The notes under the pieces are model-generated. The model searched no databases and was not told the origin of the DNA. It worked only from the letters and a program-made list of their open reading frames with translations. From Lachnospiraceae bacterium (lineage in GTDB: Bacteria > Bacillota > Clostridia > Lachnospirales > Lachnospiraceae), in NCBI GenBank assembly GCA_021202635.1, contig JAJQCQ010000025.1, forward strand, positions 1 to 41,346: a stretch of 41,346 nucleotides of DNA, given 5' to 3'. The position numbers were made by a program, and so were the translations under genes. Below, in pieces: positions 8,221 through 15,634 of this stretch (position 1 is its first letter; every line of letters begins with the position of its first letter).

Positions 8221-8329
8221 AAACGACGTAAGTCGCTTTATTCTCGTGCACGGCTTCTATATTTCTTTCGTTCAATGAGCCGTTCCTCGATTCCGCGCCT
8301 TACGGCGCTTCATCTCGTGCGCGGGCATT
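8221..8329 (-). repeat. Tandem imperfect hairpin repeat between pgk and tpiA
   Basis: Two related units lie in the 143-base spacer. Unit A (8221-8254) has the hairpin AAACGAC/GTCGCTT followed by TTATTCTCGTGCACGGC. Unit B (8295-8328) has the hairpin GCGCC/GGCGC followed by CATCTCGTGCGCGGGC. They align across most of their length with compensatory changes in the stem, although the sequence of the stem differs. Unit A lies about 30 bases upstream of the tpiA start. The spacer may be an RNA processing or stability element, or a small mobile repeat. Confidence 0.55.
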
Positions 8330-8333
8330 CGCA

Positions 8334-9554
8334 TTACTTGTCGTCTGCTGCCATTACGCCTGGAAGGTCTTTGCCCTCGAGGAACTCCAGGGAAGCGCCG
8401 CCGCCGGTGGAGATGTGGGACATCTTGTCGCCAAAGCCAAGCTGGTTCACAGCTGCCGCGGAATCGCCGCCGCCGATGATCGTTGTCGCATCAGTCTCAG
8501 CCAGGGACTTCGCTACTGCGATCGTGCCCTTCGCAAGGATCGGGTTCTCAAATACACCCATCGGGCCGTTCCATACCACAGTCTTCGCAGACTTTACTGC
8601 CTCCGCGTAAAGCTCCTGCGTCTTCGGTCCAATATCCATGCCCATCTTATCTGCCGGGATCTCTGTGGAAGCATACACTTCCGTAGCAATCTCTGCATCG
8701 ATCGGGTTCGGGAATTCAGATGTCACAACGGTATCTACCGGAAGAAGCAGTTTCTTGCCAAGCTTCTCAGCCTTAGCCATCATCTCTTTGCAGTAATCCA
8801 GCTTCGTATCATCGCAGAGAGAAGTGCCGATCTCATAGCCCTGTGCTTTCAGGAAGGTGTAAGCCATGCCGCCGCCGATAATCAGCGTATCGCATTTTTC
8901 AAGCAGGTTAGAGATGACATTCAGCTTGTCCGCTACCTTTGCGCCGCCAAGAATGGCCACGAACGGTCTTACCGGATTCTCTACTGCGTTGCCAAGGAAG
9001 TTGATCTCTTTCTCCATCAGATAGCCAACTGCGCAGTTGCCGCCTTTCGCGCGAACGACTTCGGTCACACCTGCTACAGATGCGTGTGCTCTGTGAGAAG
9101 AGCCAAACGCATCGCATACATAATCGTCGCAGAGGTCAGCCAGCTCTTTGCTGAACGCTTCGCCATTCTTTGTCTCTTCTGCGCCGCGGAAACGGGTATT
9201 CTGCAGAAGCACTACATCGCCCGGCTGCATCGCTTCTACCGCTGCGGTAGCCGCCTCGCCGGTTACATTATAATCCGCAACAAAGTTCACTTCCTTGCCA
9301 AGCTTCTCGCTCAGTCTCTTTGCTACCGGAGCCAGGGACTCGCCTTCGTTCGGGCCATTCTTTACTTTTCCAAGGTGAGAGCAAAGAATTACCTTGCCGC
9401 CATCCGCGATCAGCTTATTGATTGTCGGAAGTGCCGCCACGATACGGGTCTCGTCTGTAATCTCGCCATTTTTCAATGGTACATTGAAATCGCAGCGAAC
9501 CAGAACTTTTCTGCCGTTTGCGTTGAAATCATCAACTGATTTTTTGTTAAGCAT
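8334..9554 (-). CDS. pgk: Phosphoglycerate kinase
   Basis: A 406-residue monomeric two-domain kinase that makes ATP from 1,3-bisphosphoglycerate. The N-domain substrate motif [11 protein letters not shown], the [11 protein letters not shown] loop, the hinge region with [10 protein letters not shown], and the C-domain nucleotide motifs (WNGPMGVFE and GGGDSAAAV) are all present. The ATG at 9554 ([10 protein letters not shown]) follows a strong AGGAGG; the ten-codon upstream extension has no support. gap lies upstream beyond a terminator and a mini-repeat, and tpiA follows on the same strand. Confidence 0.97.
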   Translation of the reverse strand: MLNKKSVDDFNANGRKVLVRCDFNVPLKNGEITDETRIVAALPTINKLIADGGKVILCSHLGKVKNGPNEGESLAPVAKRLSEKLGKEVNFVADYNVTGEAATAAVEAMQPGDVVLLQNTRFRGAEETKNGEAFSKELADLCDDYVCDAFGSSHRAHASVAGVTEVVRAKGGNCAVGYLMEKEINFLGNAVENPVRPFVAILGGAKVADKLNVISNLLEKCDTLIIGGGMAYTFLKAQGYEIGTSLCDDTKLDYCKEMMAKAEKLGKKLLLPVDTVVTSEFPNPIDAEIATEVYASTEIPADKMGMDIGPKTQELYAEAVKSAKTVVWNGPMGVFENPILAKGTIAVAKSLAETDATTIIGGGDSAAAVNQLGFGDKMSHISTGGGASLEFLEGKDLPGVMAADDK

Positions 9555-9582
9555 TGGGAAATCCTCCTGATTTTTGAAATTC

Positions 9583-9638
9583 AAAAAAAGGTAGTTGTTC
9601 GGAACAGCAGGCGCTGCTCTGAACTGTTACCAAAAAAG
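9583..9638. mobile_element. 40-bp mini inverted-repeat element with 8-bp flanking repeat
   Basis: The element spans 9591-9630. Its ends GTAGTTGTTCGGAACAGC and, on the other strand, GTAACAGTTCAGAGCAGC are near-perfect inverted copies separated by only a few bases. The eight bases on the left (9583-9590, AAAAAAAG) and right (9631-9638, CAAAAAAG) agree at seven positions, as expected for an 8-bp target duplication. GTA termini and 8-bp duplications are characteristic of the IS66 family. It sits between the gap terminator and the pgk ribosome binding site. Confidence 0.6.
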
Positions 9639-9662
9639 AAGCCCGGTCCTTTTTAGACCGGA
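9631..9662 (-). terminator. Terminator downstream of gap
   Basis: On the minus strand CCGGTC (9661-9656) pairs with GACCGG (9648-9643) around a 7-base loop and is followed by GCTTCTTTTTTG. It would separate gap from pgk-tpiA, at least partly. Its T-tract borders the mini-element. Confidence 0.75.
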
Positions 9663-9715
9663 CCTCTTTCACATTAGGTCTTTTATCGTATTTACGACCA
9701 GATGCGCGGCGGCAA

Positions 9716-10729
9716 TTAAGCCAGCTCAGCGAAGTACTTGATTGTGCGAACCATCTGGCTTACATAGGAATTCTCATTGTCATACCAGGAAACAACCTGT
9801 ACCTGAGAAGTACCATTGCCAAGGTTCACAACCATGGTCTGTGTCGCATCGAACAGAGAACCATATCTCATACCAACGATATCAGAAGATACGATCTCAT
9901 CTGTATTGTAGCCGAAGGACTCTGTAGCCTGAGCCTTCATCTCTGCGTTGATACCCTCAACAGTAGCCTCGCCCTTAACAACTGCGTTCAGGATGGTGGT
10001 AGAACCTGTCGGGGTCGGAACACGCTGTGCAGCGCCGATGAGCTTGCCGTTCAGTTCCGGAATAACCAGACCGATCGCCTTTGCAGCACCTGTGGAGTTC
10101 GGAACGATGTTAACAGCGCCTGCACGGGATCTTCTCAGATCGCCTTTTCTCTGCGGTCCGTCAAGGATCATCTGATCGCCGGTGTAAGCATGAATCGTGC
10201 ACATAATACCAGACTCGATCGGCATATAATCATTCAGAGCCTTCGCCATCGGAGCCAGGCAGTTTGTCGTACAGGAAGCTGCGGAAATAACAGTGTCTTC
10301 CTTTGTCAGAGTTGTATGGTTTACATTATAAACGATGGTCGGAAGATCATTTCCAGCCGGAGCAGAAATAACAACCTTCTTAGCACCTGCAGTAATATGA
10401 GCCTCAGCCTTTGCCTTAGAGGTATAGAAACCAGTGCACTCCAGAACTACATCTACGCCAAGGTCTCCCCACGGAAGCTTGGAAGCGTCTGCCTCTTTGT
10501 AGATCGTGATGGTGTGGCCGTCTACTACGATCGCGTCGTCCGTATAGGAAACGGTGTCAGCCTTCTCATATTTACCCTGTGAAGAATCATACTTCAGAAG
10601 GTGAGCCAGCATCTTCGGGCTGGTCAGATCGTTGATCGCTACTACATCGTAGCCCTCTGCCTGGAACATCTGTCTGAATGCCAGACGGCCGATACGTCCA
10701 AATCCATTGATCGCTACTTTTACTGCCAT
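9716..10729 (-). CDS. gap: Glyceraldehyde-3-phosphate dehydrogenase
   Basis: A 337-residue NAD-dependent enzyme of lower glycolysis. The Rossmann motif INGFGRIGR is at 7-15. D34 in VAINDLTS indicates NAD rather than NADP preference. The catalytic cysteine is C153 in [12 protein letters not shown], with the partner histidine in [11 protein letters not shown]. The ATG follows AGGAGG at normal spacing. A strong promoter lies at 10804-10832. The gene heads a gap, pgk, tpiA cluster without a CggR-type regulator in the window. Confidence 0.97.
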   Translation of the reverse strand: MAVKVAINGFGRIGRLAFRQMFQAEGYDVVAINDLTSPKMLAHLLKYDSSQGKYEKADTVSYTDDAIVVDGHTITIYKEADASKLPWGDLGVDVVLECTGFYTSKAKAEAHITAGAKKVVISAPAGNDLPTIVYNVNHTTLTKEDTVISAASCTTNCLAPMAKALNDYMPIESGIMCTIHAYTGDQMILDGPQRKGDLRRSRAGAVNIVPNSTGAAKAIGLVIPELNGKLIGAAQRVPTPTGSTTILNAVVKGEATVEGINAEMKAQATESFGYNTDEIVSSDIVGMRYGSLFDATQTMVVNLGNGTSQVQVVSWYDNENSYVSQMVRTIKYFAELA

Positions 10730-10803
10730 GATAATAATTCCTCCTATATGTGTTTTTGAACAGGTATTGCCGGGAATTGTTAAATATTCCCCAACCTTTT
10801 GCT

Positions 10804-10832
10804 ATTCTACCTAATTTTTCCCAGAATTTCAA
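10804..10832 (-). promoter_or_regulatory. Strong sigma-A promoter of gap
   Basis: TTGAAA (10832-10827) and TAGAAT (10809-10804) with a 17-base spacer on the minus strand, 75 bases upstream of the gap ATG. Confidence 0.85.
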
Positions 10833-10862
10833 GTGTTAATATGCAGGAACGAAAAAATTTTA

Positions 10863-10891
10863 TAGACTTTTTACATGGATTTCGCTATGAT
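10863..10891 (+). promoter_or_regulatory. Possible promoter of the PHP phosphatase gene
   Basis: TAGACT (10863-10868) and TATGAT (10886-10891) are spaced by 17 bases, about 65 bases upstream of the preferred ATG at 10956. The gap promoter diverges from it about 30 bases away. Confidence 0.5.
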
Positions 10892-10955
10892 AGCAGAGCG
10901 AAGGATCTTTTATAAGCCCCTTTGGCTTGCCTTTCGCAGAAAGGAACGGACATTT

Positions 10956-11777
10956 ATGAGCATTCTCTATGATTATCACATGCACTCTGCGTTTTCCGGA
11001 GACAGCGATACGCCAATGGAAGAAATGGTTTGCCGCGCAAAGGAGCTTGGGCTTACCGGCATCTGTCTCACCGAGCATCTGGATATCGACGCGCCACCCG
11101 ACCCAAAGGGCGCAGATTTTACGTTTCTGGACTTTGATGCGTACTTTGCAAAGCTGGAAAATCTGCGCGCATATTATAAGGATAAAATTCAAATTGGCTT
11201 TGGCGTGGAATTTGGCATGATGCCGCATCTTCCGGGTGAACTCTCGTCCCTGTATAAAAAATACTCTTTTGATTACGTGATTCTCTCGCAGCACTTTGTC
11301 TGCGGAGTCGATCCCTACTATCCGGAGTATTTTGAAAGCAGAACGGAGCGGGAAGGATATGAAGAATATTTTCGCTCGGAATATGAGAATCTGCAAAGGT
11401 TCTCTCTGAGCGATTATGACACCCTGGGACACATGGACTATATCGTCCGCTATGGTCCGAACCGAAACCAGAATTATTCATATGCTGCGTATGCAGATTT
11501 CATCGACCCAATCCTGCGCTACCTGATCGAACATGGAAAATGCATGGAGCTAAACACCGGCGGCTATAAATACGGGCTTGGCGAGCCCAATCCCTGTGCA
11601 GATGTCTTCCGGCGCTATCGGGAACTGGGCGGCGAGCTGGTCACAATCGGCTCCGACGCCCACCAGCCGCAGCATATCGCGTATGACTTTAAACGGGCAG
11701 AAGAACTGCTCACATCGCTGGGATTCCGCTATTATACTGTTTTTGAACGGAGAAAAGGGCAACAGGTGAAATTCTGA
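10956..11777 (+). CDS. hisJ: PHP-family histidinol-phosphatase (HisJ/HisK type)
   Basis: A 273-residue PHP-domain metal-dependent phosphatase. Metal ligands are visible as the HxH of YDYHMHSAFSGDS (H8, H10), the histidine of CLTEHLD, the glutamate of FGVEFGM, the histidine of ILSQHFVCG, LGHMDY, and the C-terminal GSDAHQP. This pattern fits the HisJ family that dephosphorylates L-histidinol phosphate in Firmicutes. The ATG at 10956 follows AAAGGA and gives the expected MSILYDYHMHS start; upstream in-frame codons would add 27 residues lacking similarity. No other his genes are nearby, so a different phosphoester substrate is possible. Confidence 0.8.
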   Translation: MSILYDYHMHSAFSGDSDTPMEEMVCRAKELGLTGICLTEHLDIDAPPDPKGADFTFLDFDAYFAKLENLRAYYKDKIQIGFGVEFGMMPHLPGELSSLYKKYSFDYVILSQHFVCGVDPYYPEYFESRTEREGYEEYFRSEYENLQRFSLSDYDTLGHMDYIVRYGPNRNQNYSYAAYADFIDPILRYLIEHGKCMELNTGGYKYGLGEPNPCADVFRRYRELGGELVTIGSDAHQPQHIAYDFKRAEELLTSLGFRYYTVFERRKGQQVKF

Positions 11778-11966
11778 GTTAATATTTTTTCGGGCAGGGC
11801 AAGCTCTGCCCCTTACAGGTTGATTCACATACACATAAGCTACCCATTTCCCAGTCAAATGCCCGTACAAATACGGCTACTTGGCTTGTTACTTCGCGGA
11901 AATAAAACACAAGCCACACAATACGATACCGATACTCATATTAAGACATCCTGTGCTGCTATTCCC
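11778..11966. other. Intergenic region with two hairpins
   Basis: Between the convergent hisJ and carboxypeptidase genes there is GGGCAG..CTGCCC (about 11794-11813) without a T-tail, and GGCTTGT (11883-11889) pairing with ACAAGCC (11909-11915). No gene with a ribosome binding site is seen. The first hairpin may act as a weak bidirectional transcription block. Confidence 0.4.
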
Positions 11967-13157
11967 CTATGATTCCGCATCCGTACTTTCATCTCCCAGT
12001 CCAAGTGCTTCACCGAGCAGATTGTATCCGGTAAAGGCATCCAAAATATGGTAGGAACCGACATCCTCCGACGACCATCCCGCAGTCACCAGAATATATT
12101 CCCGCTCACCAACCTGTGCCATGGTCGCCAGGCAAAGTCCGGCCTCTTCCGTATAGCCGGTTTTCGCGCCAAGAATTTCGCCGCCTGTGACGATCTCATC
12201 TGCGACATTCTTAAAAAAGGTGCTCCACACGGTAAACCCATCCGGATGAACATCCGTCGCGGACATTACGTGGTAGTGGGTGGTAAAAACCGTGCGGAAG
12301 GTCTCATTTTCCAGGGCCGCCTGCAAAATCAGAGCCATCTCATACGTCGTCGTGTATTGCTCGTCATCATGCAGTCCGGTGCAATTCGTAAAATGGCTCT
12401 GCGTCAGCCCAAGCTCCTCGACCTTCTGGTTCATCAGCTCCACAAGCCCCTCCTCTGAACCAGCCGCCTCAATCGCAAGCTGCATGCAGCACTCCGCGCC
12501 GGATGGGAGCAATGCCCCGTAGAGCAAATCCCGGATCACCGTCGTCTCCCCCGGCTCAAACCCGGCCTGAGAAGCATTCTGCGCATAAAGTGTGTCATAA
12601 TAATCAGCAGACATCGTCACAGAGTCATCCAGGTTAGAAATATTCTCTATCGCTGTCCACACCGACAAAATCTTGGTCATAGAAGCCGGGTAAATCTTCT
12701 CATCACTGCGTTTCGATCCCAGCACAGTGCCTGTGTTCTTATCAATCAGCACAGCATACGGACTGTAAAGCGAATCCAGATCAATCGTGACGTCCGGTGC
12801 CGTATCCGTGATCTTCGAGCTGCTAAATAAACGCAGAATCCCCTGACTGCCAGAAACATTTTCCTGACCGCTGCGTCCAAGAAAATGAATTCCTGCAAGA
12901 ACAGCAATCACAAGAATTAAAAACACAGCCAGACAAAGAAGCACGGCCTTCCTGCCGACATCTTTTCTGTTACGGTGCTTTCTTCTCTGCCGACGCGTAC
13001 TGCTTCCCTGCTTCTGTGAAAAAGCATTATCGTTTTTTCCGACAGTTCTCCCTGTATTCTGACTTCTGTTTTTATCCTCATAACGGCTGCCATAAGTGTC
13101 AGCCCGGTTTTCCCGCCTGGACTGACTTTCTGTATGATTTTTAAGGTTATTCTCCAT
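11967..13157 (-). CDS. Membrane-anchored D-alanyl-D-alanine carboxypeptidase (S11 family)
   Basis: A 396-residue penicillin-binding-protein-type carboxypeptidase that trims the terminal D-Ala of peptidoglycan stem peptides outside the cell. The first 70 residues are highly charged and polar (cytoplasmic), a membrane segment spans about 71-93, and the peptidase domain follows. The active-site tetrad SMTK is at 159-162 and KTG at 332-334. The second motif reads SGA (219-221, in LLPSGAECC) rather than the SGN of DacA. There is no clear C-terminal amphipathic anchor, so the N-terminal segment is the anchor. GAAGG precedes the ATG, and a good promoter lies at 13193-13221. Confidence 0.92.
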   Translation of the reverse strand: MENNLKNHTESQSRRENRADTYGSRYEDKNRSQNTGRTVGKNDNAFSQKQGSSTRRQRRKHRNRKDVGRKAVLLCLAVFLILVIAVLAGIHFLGRSGQENVSGSQGILRLFSSSKITDTAPDVTIDLDSLYSPYAVLIDKNTGTVLGSKRSDEKIYPASMTKILSVWTAIENISNLDDSVTMSADYYDTLYAQNASQAGFEPGETTVIRDLLYGALLPSGAECCMQLAIEAAGSEEGLVELMNQKVEELGLTQSHFTNCTGLHDDEQYTTTYEMALILQAALENETFRTVFTTHYHVMSATDVHPDGFTVWSTFFKNVADEIVTGGEILGAKTGYTEEAGLCLATMAQVGEREYILVTAGWSSEDVGSYHILDAFTGYNLLGEALGLGDESTDAES

Positions 13158-13192
13158 AATCTTCGCCTTCTTTGATTTCGATTGATACGAAG

Positions 13193-13221
13193 ATTATACA
13201 TACATTTTGACTTTCAGGCAA
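13193..13221 (-). promoter_or_regulatory. Sigma-A promoter of the carboxypeptidase gene
   Basis: TTGCCT (13221-13216), a 17-base spacer and TATAAT (13198-13193) on the minus strand, about 36 bases upstream of the start codon. Confidence 0.75.
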
Positions 13222-13235
13222 GTCCAGGTATTTCA

Positions 13236-13427
13236 TCATTTATTTATTCTATTTTGTATCAGGCTGCTCATTCTTACGGAGATTTGATGAATACACCACC
13301 CCGAAAGGAACGAAAGTAAGAAAACAAGCCCGGTTGCCGCCAGTCCTCTCCACCAGTATTCTCCCGCTAGATATCCCTTTTGCCAGCTAAATATCTTCTG
13401 GTCAAAAACACAGGAAATCAGATACAT
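13236..13427 (-). CDS. Possible 63-residue hydrophobic protein
   Basis: An open frame of 63 codons with a hydrophobic stretch around residues 27-45 (GLAATGLVFLLSFLSGW) and a short basic tail (RINK). It could be a single-pass membrane peptide. There is no ribosome binding site before the ATG, no recognised family, and the region is AT-rich and next to a repeat. It may also be a relic of a larger membrane protein. I would not treat it as established. Confidence 0.2.
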   Translation of the reverse strand: MYLISCVFDQKIFSWQKGYLAGEYWWRGLAATGLVFLLSFLSGWCIHQISVRMSSLIQNRINK

Positions 13428-13435
13428 TATTTAAT

Positions 13436-13499
13436 GGTAATACAAAGAAAGTGCATAGAAAAAGCAGGCGGTCTGTTGCCTGCTGTTCTGAATAGTTAG
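13436..13499. repeat. Divergent copy of the GAACAGCAGG element carrying a terminator-like hairpin
   Basis: On the minus strand the end CTAACTATTCAGAACAGCAGGC matches the element ends near 9591 and 21968. The opposite end (GTAATAC at 13437) is eroded. Inside, GCAGGC and GCCTGC form a stem followed by TTTTTC on the minus strand, so the copy could stop transcription arriving from the GGGtGRT gene. No convincing target duplication is seen. Confidence 0.5.
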
Positions 13500-13746
13500 A
13501 TTTCCGATTGCTTCTCAATAGTGACTTGTATTCTCCGGTTATTATATACTGAACAGCAACAGTTTCTACGGTTTGCTTATAAGAGAGTAGAAATATTGCC
13601 CACGCAAATTATGAAAATAAAAATTTACGTGGGCATTTTGTAGCCGAAGCTGCTTATTTTTTATTAAGCGCTTTTGCTCGTCCTAGCGGATTTTGTTAAT
13701 TTTGTAAAATAGCAAGCCATTTTACATCTGTTAAATATTCAGCTAA
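13500..13746. other. Gene-free region with a long stem-loop
   Basis: The 13158-13746 interval holds no well-supported gene. Besides the weak 63-codon frame and the repeat, it contains a 14-bp stem with one mismatch (13597-13610 with 13622-13635, arms beginning TGCCCACG), and a weaker AT-rich stem TGTAAAAT (13703-13710) with ATTTTACA (13719-13726) just past the GGGtGRT stop. The first is a plausible terminator in either direction; its T-run is short. Confidence 0.5.
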
Positions 13747-14757
13747 TCAGAATTTCCCAGCCGTCGCTGCTTCCTCAATGGACACTGCAACCGCAACCGT
13801 CATGCCGACCATCGGGTTGTTGCCCGCGCCGATCAGACCCATCATCTCTACATGCGCCGGTACGGATGAAGATCCTGCGAACTGCGCGTCAGAATGCATA
13901 CGTCCAAGGGTATCGGTGAAACCATAGGAAGCCGGGCCTGCCGCCATGTTGTCCGGATGAAGGGTACGGCCTGTGCCGCCGCCGGATGCCACGGAGAAGT
14001 ACTTCTTGCCAGCTTCGATACGCTCTTTCTTGTAGGTACCAGCTACCGGATGCTGGAAACGGGTCGGGTTCGTAGAGTTACCGGTGATGGAAACGTCTAC
14101 GTTCTCTTTCCACATGATCGCTACGCCTTCCGGAACGCTGTTCGCACCGTAGCAATTTACCTTGCCGCGAAGGCCATCCGAGTAGGATTTGCGGAACACT
14201 TCCTCTACCTTGTTGGTATACGGATCGTATTTTGTCTCTACATATGTAAAGCCGTTGATTCTGGAAATGATCTGTGCAGCATCCTTGCCAAGGCCGTTCA
14301 GGATGACACGAAGCGGTTTCTGACGAACCTTATTCGCTTTCTCCGCGATGCCGATTGCACCCTCTGCTGCCGCGAAAGACTCATGGCCAGCAAGGAATGC
14401 GAAGCACTCGGTATCCTCTTCCAGGAGCATCTTGCCAAGGTTGCCATGACCTAAGCCTACCTTACGGGTATCTGCTACAGAACCCGGGATGCAGAAGGAC
14501 TGCAGGCCCTCGCCGATGGCTGCCGCTGCGTCAGCTGCCTTGCGGCAGTTCTTCTTGATCGCAATCGCCGCACCTACGGTGTATGCCCAGCAGGCGTTCT
14601 CGAAACAGATCGGCTGAATGCCTTTGATCTGATTGTAAACATCCAGTCCGGCGTCTTTTGTGATTTTCTCTGCTTCCTCAATGGAAGCGATTCCATAACT
14701 GTTCAGTACGGAATTGATCTTGTCAATTCTTCTCTCATACGATTCAAATAAAGCCAT
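13747..14757 (-). CDS. GGGtGRT family protein, function unknown
   Basis: A 336-residue protein carrying the family-defining GGGTGRT at 259-265 within SVASGGGTGRTLHPDN. It is rich in glycine and alanine and has several cysteines (51, 56, 71, 89, 118, 202). No signal peptide or membrane segment is seen, so it is probably cytosolic. Families with this motif are known only by name. The NifU-like gene lies 19 bases upstream on the same strand, arguing for a joint role, perhaps with an iron-sulfur or other cysteine-bound centre. A very strong AGGAGGTG ribosome binding site suggests abundant expression. Codon choice looks like that of highly expressed glycolytic neighbours. Confidence 0.85.
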   Translation of the reverse strand: MALFESYERRIDKINSVLNSYGIASIEEAEKITKDAGLDVYNQIKGIQPICFENACWAYTVGAAIAIKKNCRKAADAAAAIGEGLQSFCIPGSVADTRKVGLGHGNLGKMLLEEDTECFAFLAGHESFAAAEGAIGIAEKANKVRQKPLRVILNGLGKDAAQIISRINGFTYVETKYDPYTNKVEEVFRKSYSDGLRGKVNCYGANSVPEGVAIMWKENVDVSITGNSTNPTRFQHPVAGTYKKERIEAGKKYFSVASGGGTGRTLHPDNMAAGPASYGFTDTLGRMHSDAQFAGSSSVPAHVEMMGLIGAGNNPMVGMTVAVAVSIEEAATAGKF

Positions 14758-14776
14758 TTTGTCACACCTCCTTTAC

Positions 14777-15469
14777 TCACTCTTTGCGCGGGTCAATAAT
14801 CTTCACTGCATCAGCTACACGGCCATACTGACCCTTCGCCTTTTCCCATGCAGTGTTCGGATCGTCGCCTTTTTTGATGAAATCTGTCATCTTGCCAAGG
14901 CTGACAAACTGATAACCAATGATCTCATCATCCGCGTCAAGAGCGATACCGGTCACATAGCCTTCTGCCATTTCCAGATAGCGCGGACCCTTTTTCAGTG
15001 TGCCATACATCGTGCCGACCTGAGAGCGAAGTCCCTTTCCAAGGTCTTCCAGACCAGCGCCTACTGCCAGACCGTCCTCAGAGAAAGCGGACTGTGATCT
15101 GCCGTATACGATCTGTAAAAACAGCTCTCTCATAGCGGTGTTGATTGCGTCACAGACAAGGTCTGTATTCAATGCCTCCAGAACCGTAAGTCCCGGAAGG
15201 ATTTCTGCTGCCATTGCCGCAGAGTGCGTCATTCCGGAGCAGCCGATCGTCTCGACCAGAGCTTCCTGGATCACGCCATCCTTAATATTCAGGCTCAGCT
15301 TGCAGGCACCCTGCTGTGGTGCACACCAGCCTACGCCATGTGTAAAGCCAGAGATGTCTTTGATCTCTTTTGCCTGTACCCATTTTGCTTCTTCCGGGAT
15401 CGGAGCGGCGCCATGATGGACTCCCTGCGCCACTGGGCACATTTCTTCTACTTCTCGTGAATAAATCAT
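14777..15469 (-). CDS. NifU-like iron-sulfur scaffold family protein
   Basis: A 230-residue protein related to the NifU/IscU N-terminal scaffold fold. Cysteines at 11 (EEMCPVAQG), 49 and 56 (GWCAPQQGACKL), 77 (IGCSGMTHSAAMAAEIL) and 106 (LVCDAIN) could bind an Fe-S cluster or another metal. The GCSGMTHSAAMAAE segment resembles the GC..S.ASSS..E motif of IscU. It is longer than IscU (about 130 residues) and has a C-terminal extension of unknown role. AAAGGAG precedes the ATG. It is the first gene of a two-gene unit with GGGtGRT. No IscS/NifS cysteine desulfurase is nearby. Confidence 0.8.
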   Translation of the reverse strand: MIYSREVEEMCPVAQGVHHGAAPIPEEAKWVQAKEIKDISGFTHGVGWCAPQQGACKLSLNIKDGVIQEALVETIGCSGMTHSAAMAAEILPGLTVLEALNTDLVCDAINTAMRELFLQIVYGRSQSAFSEDGLAVGAGLEDLGKGLRSQVGTMYGTLKKGPRYLEMAEGYVTGIALDADDEIIGYQFVSLGKMTDFIKKGDDPNTAWEKAKGQYGRVADAVKIIDPRKE

Positions 15470-15501
15470 TGTCTTACTCCTTTCGGTAAAAGTATAATAT
15501 G

Positions 15502-15574
15502 AAACGACAAAAAGTCGTTTGCACGCAGCCAGAACAATCTACTTACGCAAAACCATCGTGGCTGCTTTATTCTC
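15502..15574 (-). promoter_or_regulatory. Leader hairpins upstream of the NifU-like gene
   Basis: The minus-strand transcript would contain the hairpin AAACGAC-TTTTT-GTCGTTT (15520-15502), about 33 bases before the start codon. Further upstream is a perfect stem GCTTTAT-GAGA-ATAAAGC. The 11-mer GAGAATAAAGC (15574-15564) occurs identically at 8245-8235 upstream of tpiA, which also has an AAACGAC-type hairpin at the same distance from its start. A TATACT lies between hairpin and gene, but without a good -35. Confidence 0.45.
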
Positions 15575-15634
15575 ATAAAGCGGTGGATAAATCCATCCCG
15601 CTTATAAGCATGATAATCAGAAATATCCTCTTTT

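Noticed and set aside
8415-9539. Long plus-strand open frame of 374 codons
   Set aside because: It is the complement of pgk; its composition is cysteine/arginine-rich with no recognisable domain.
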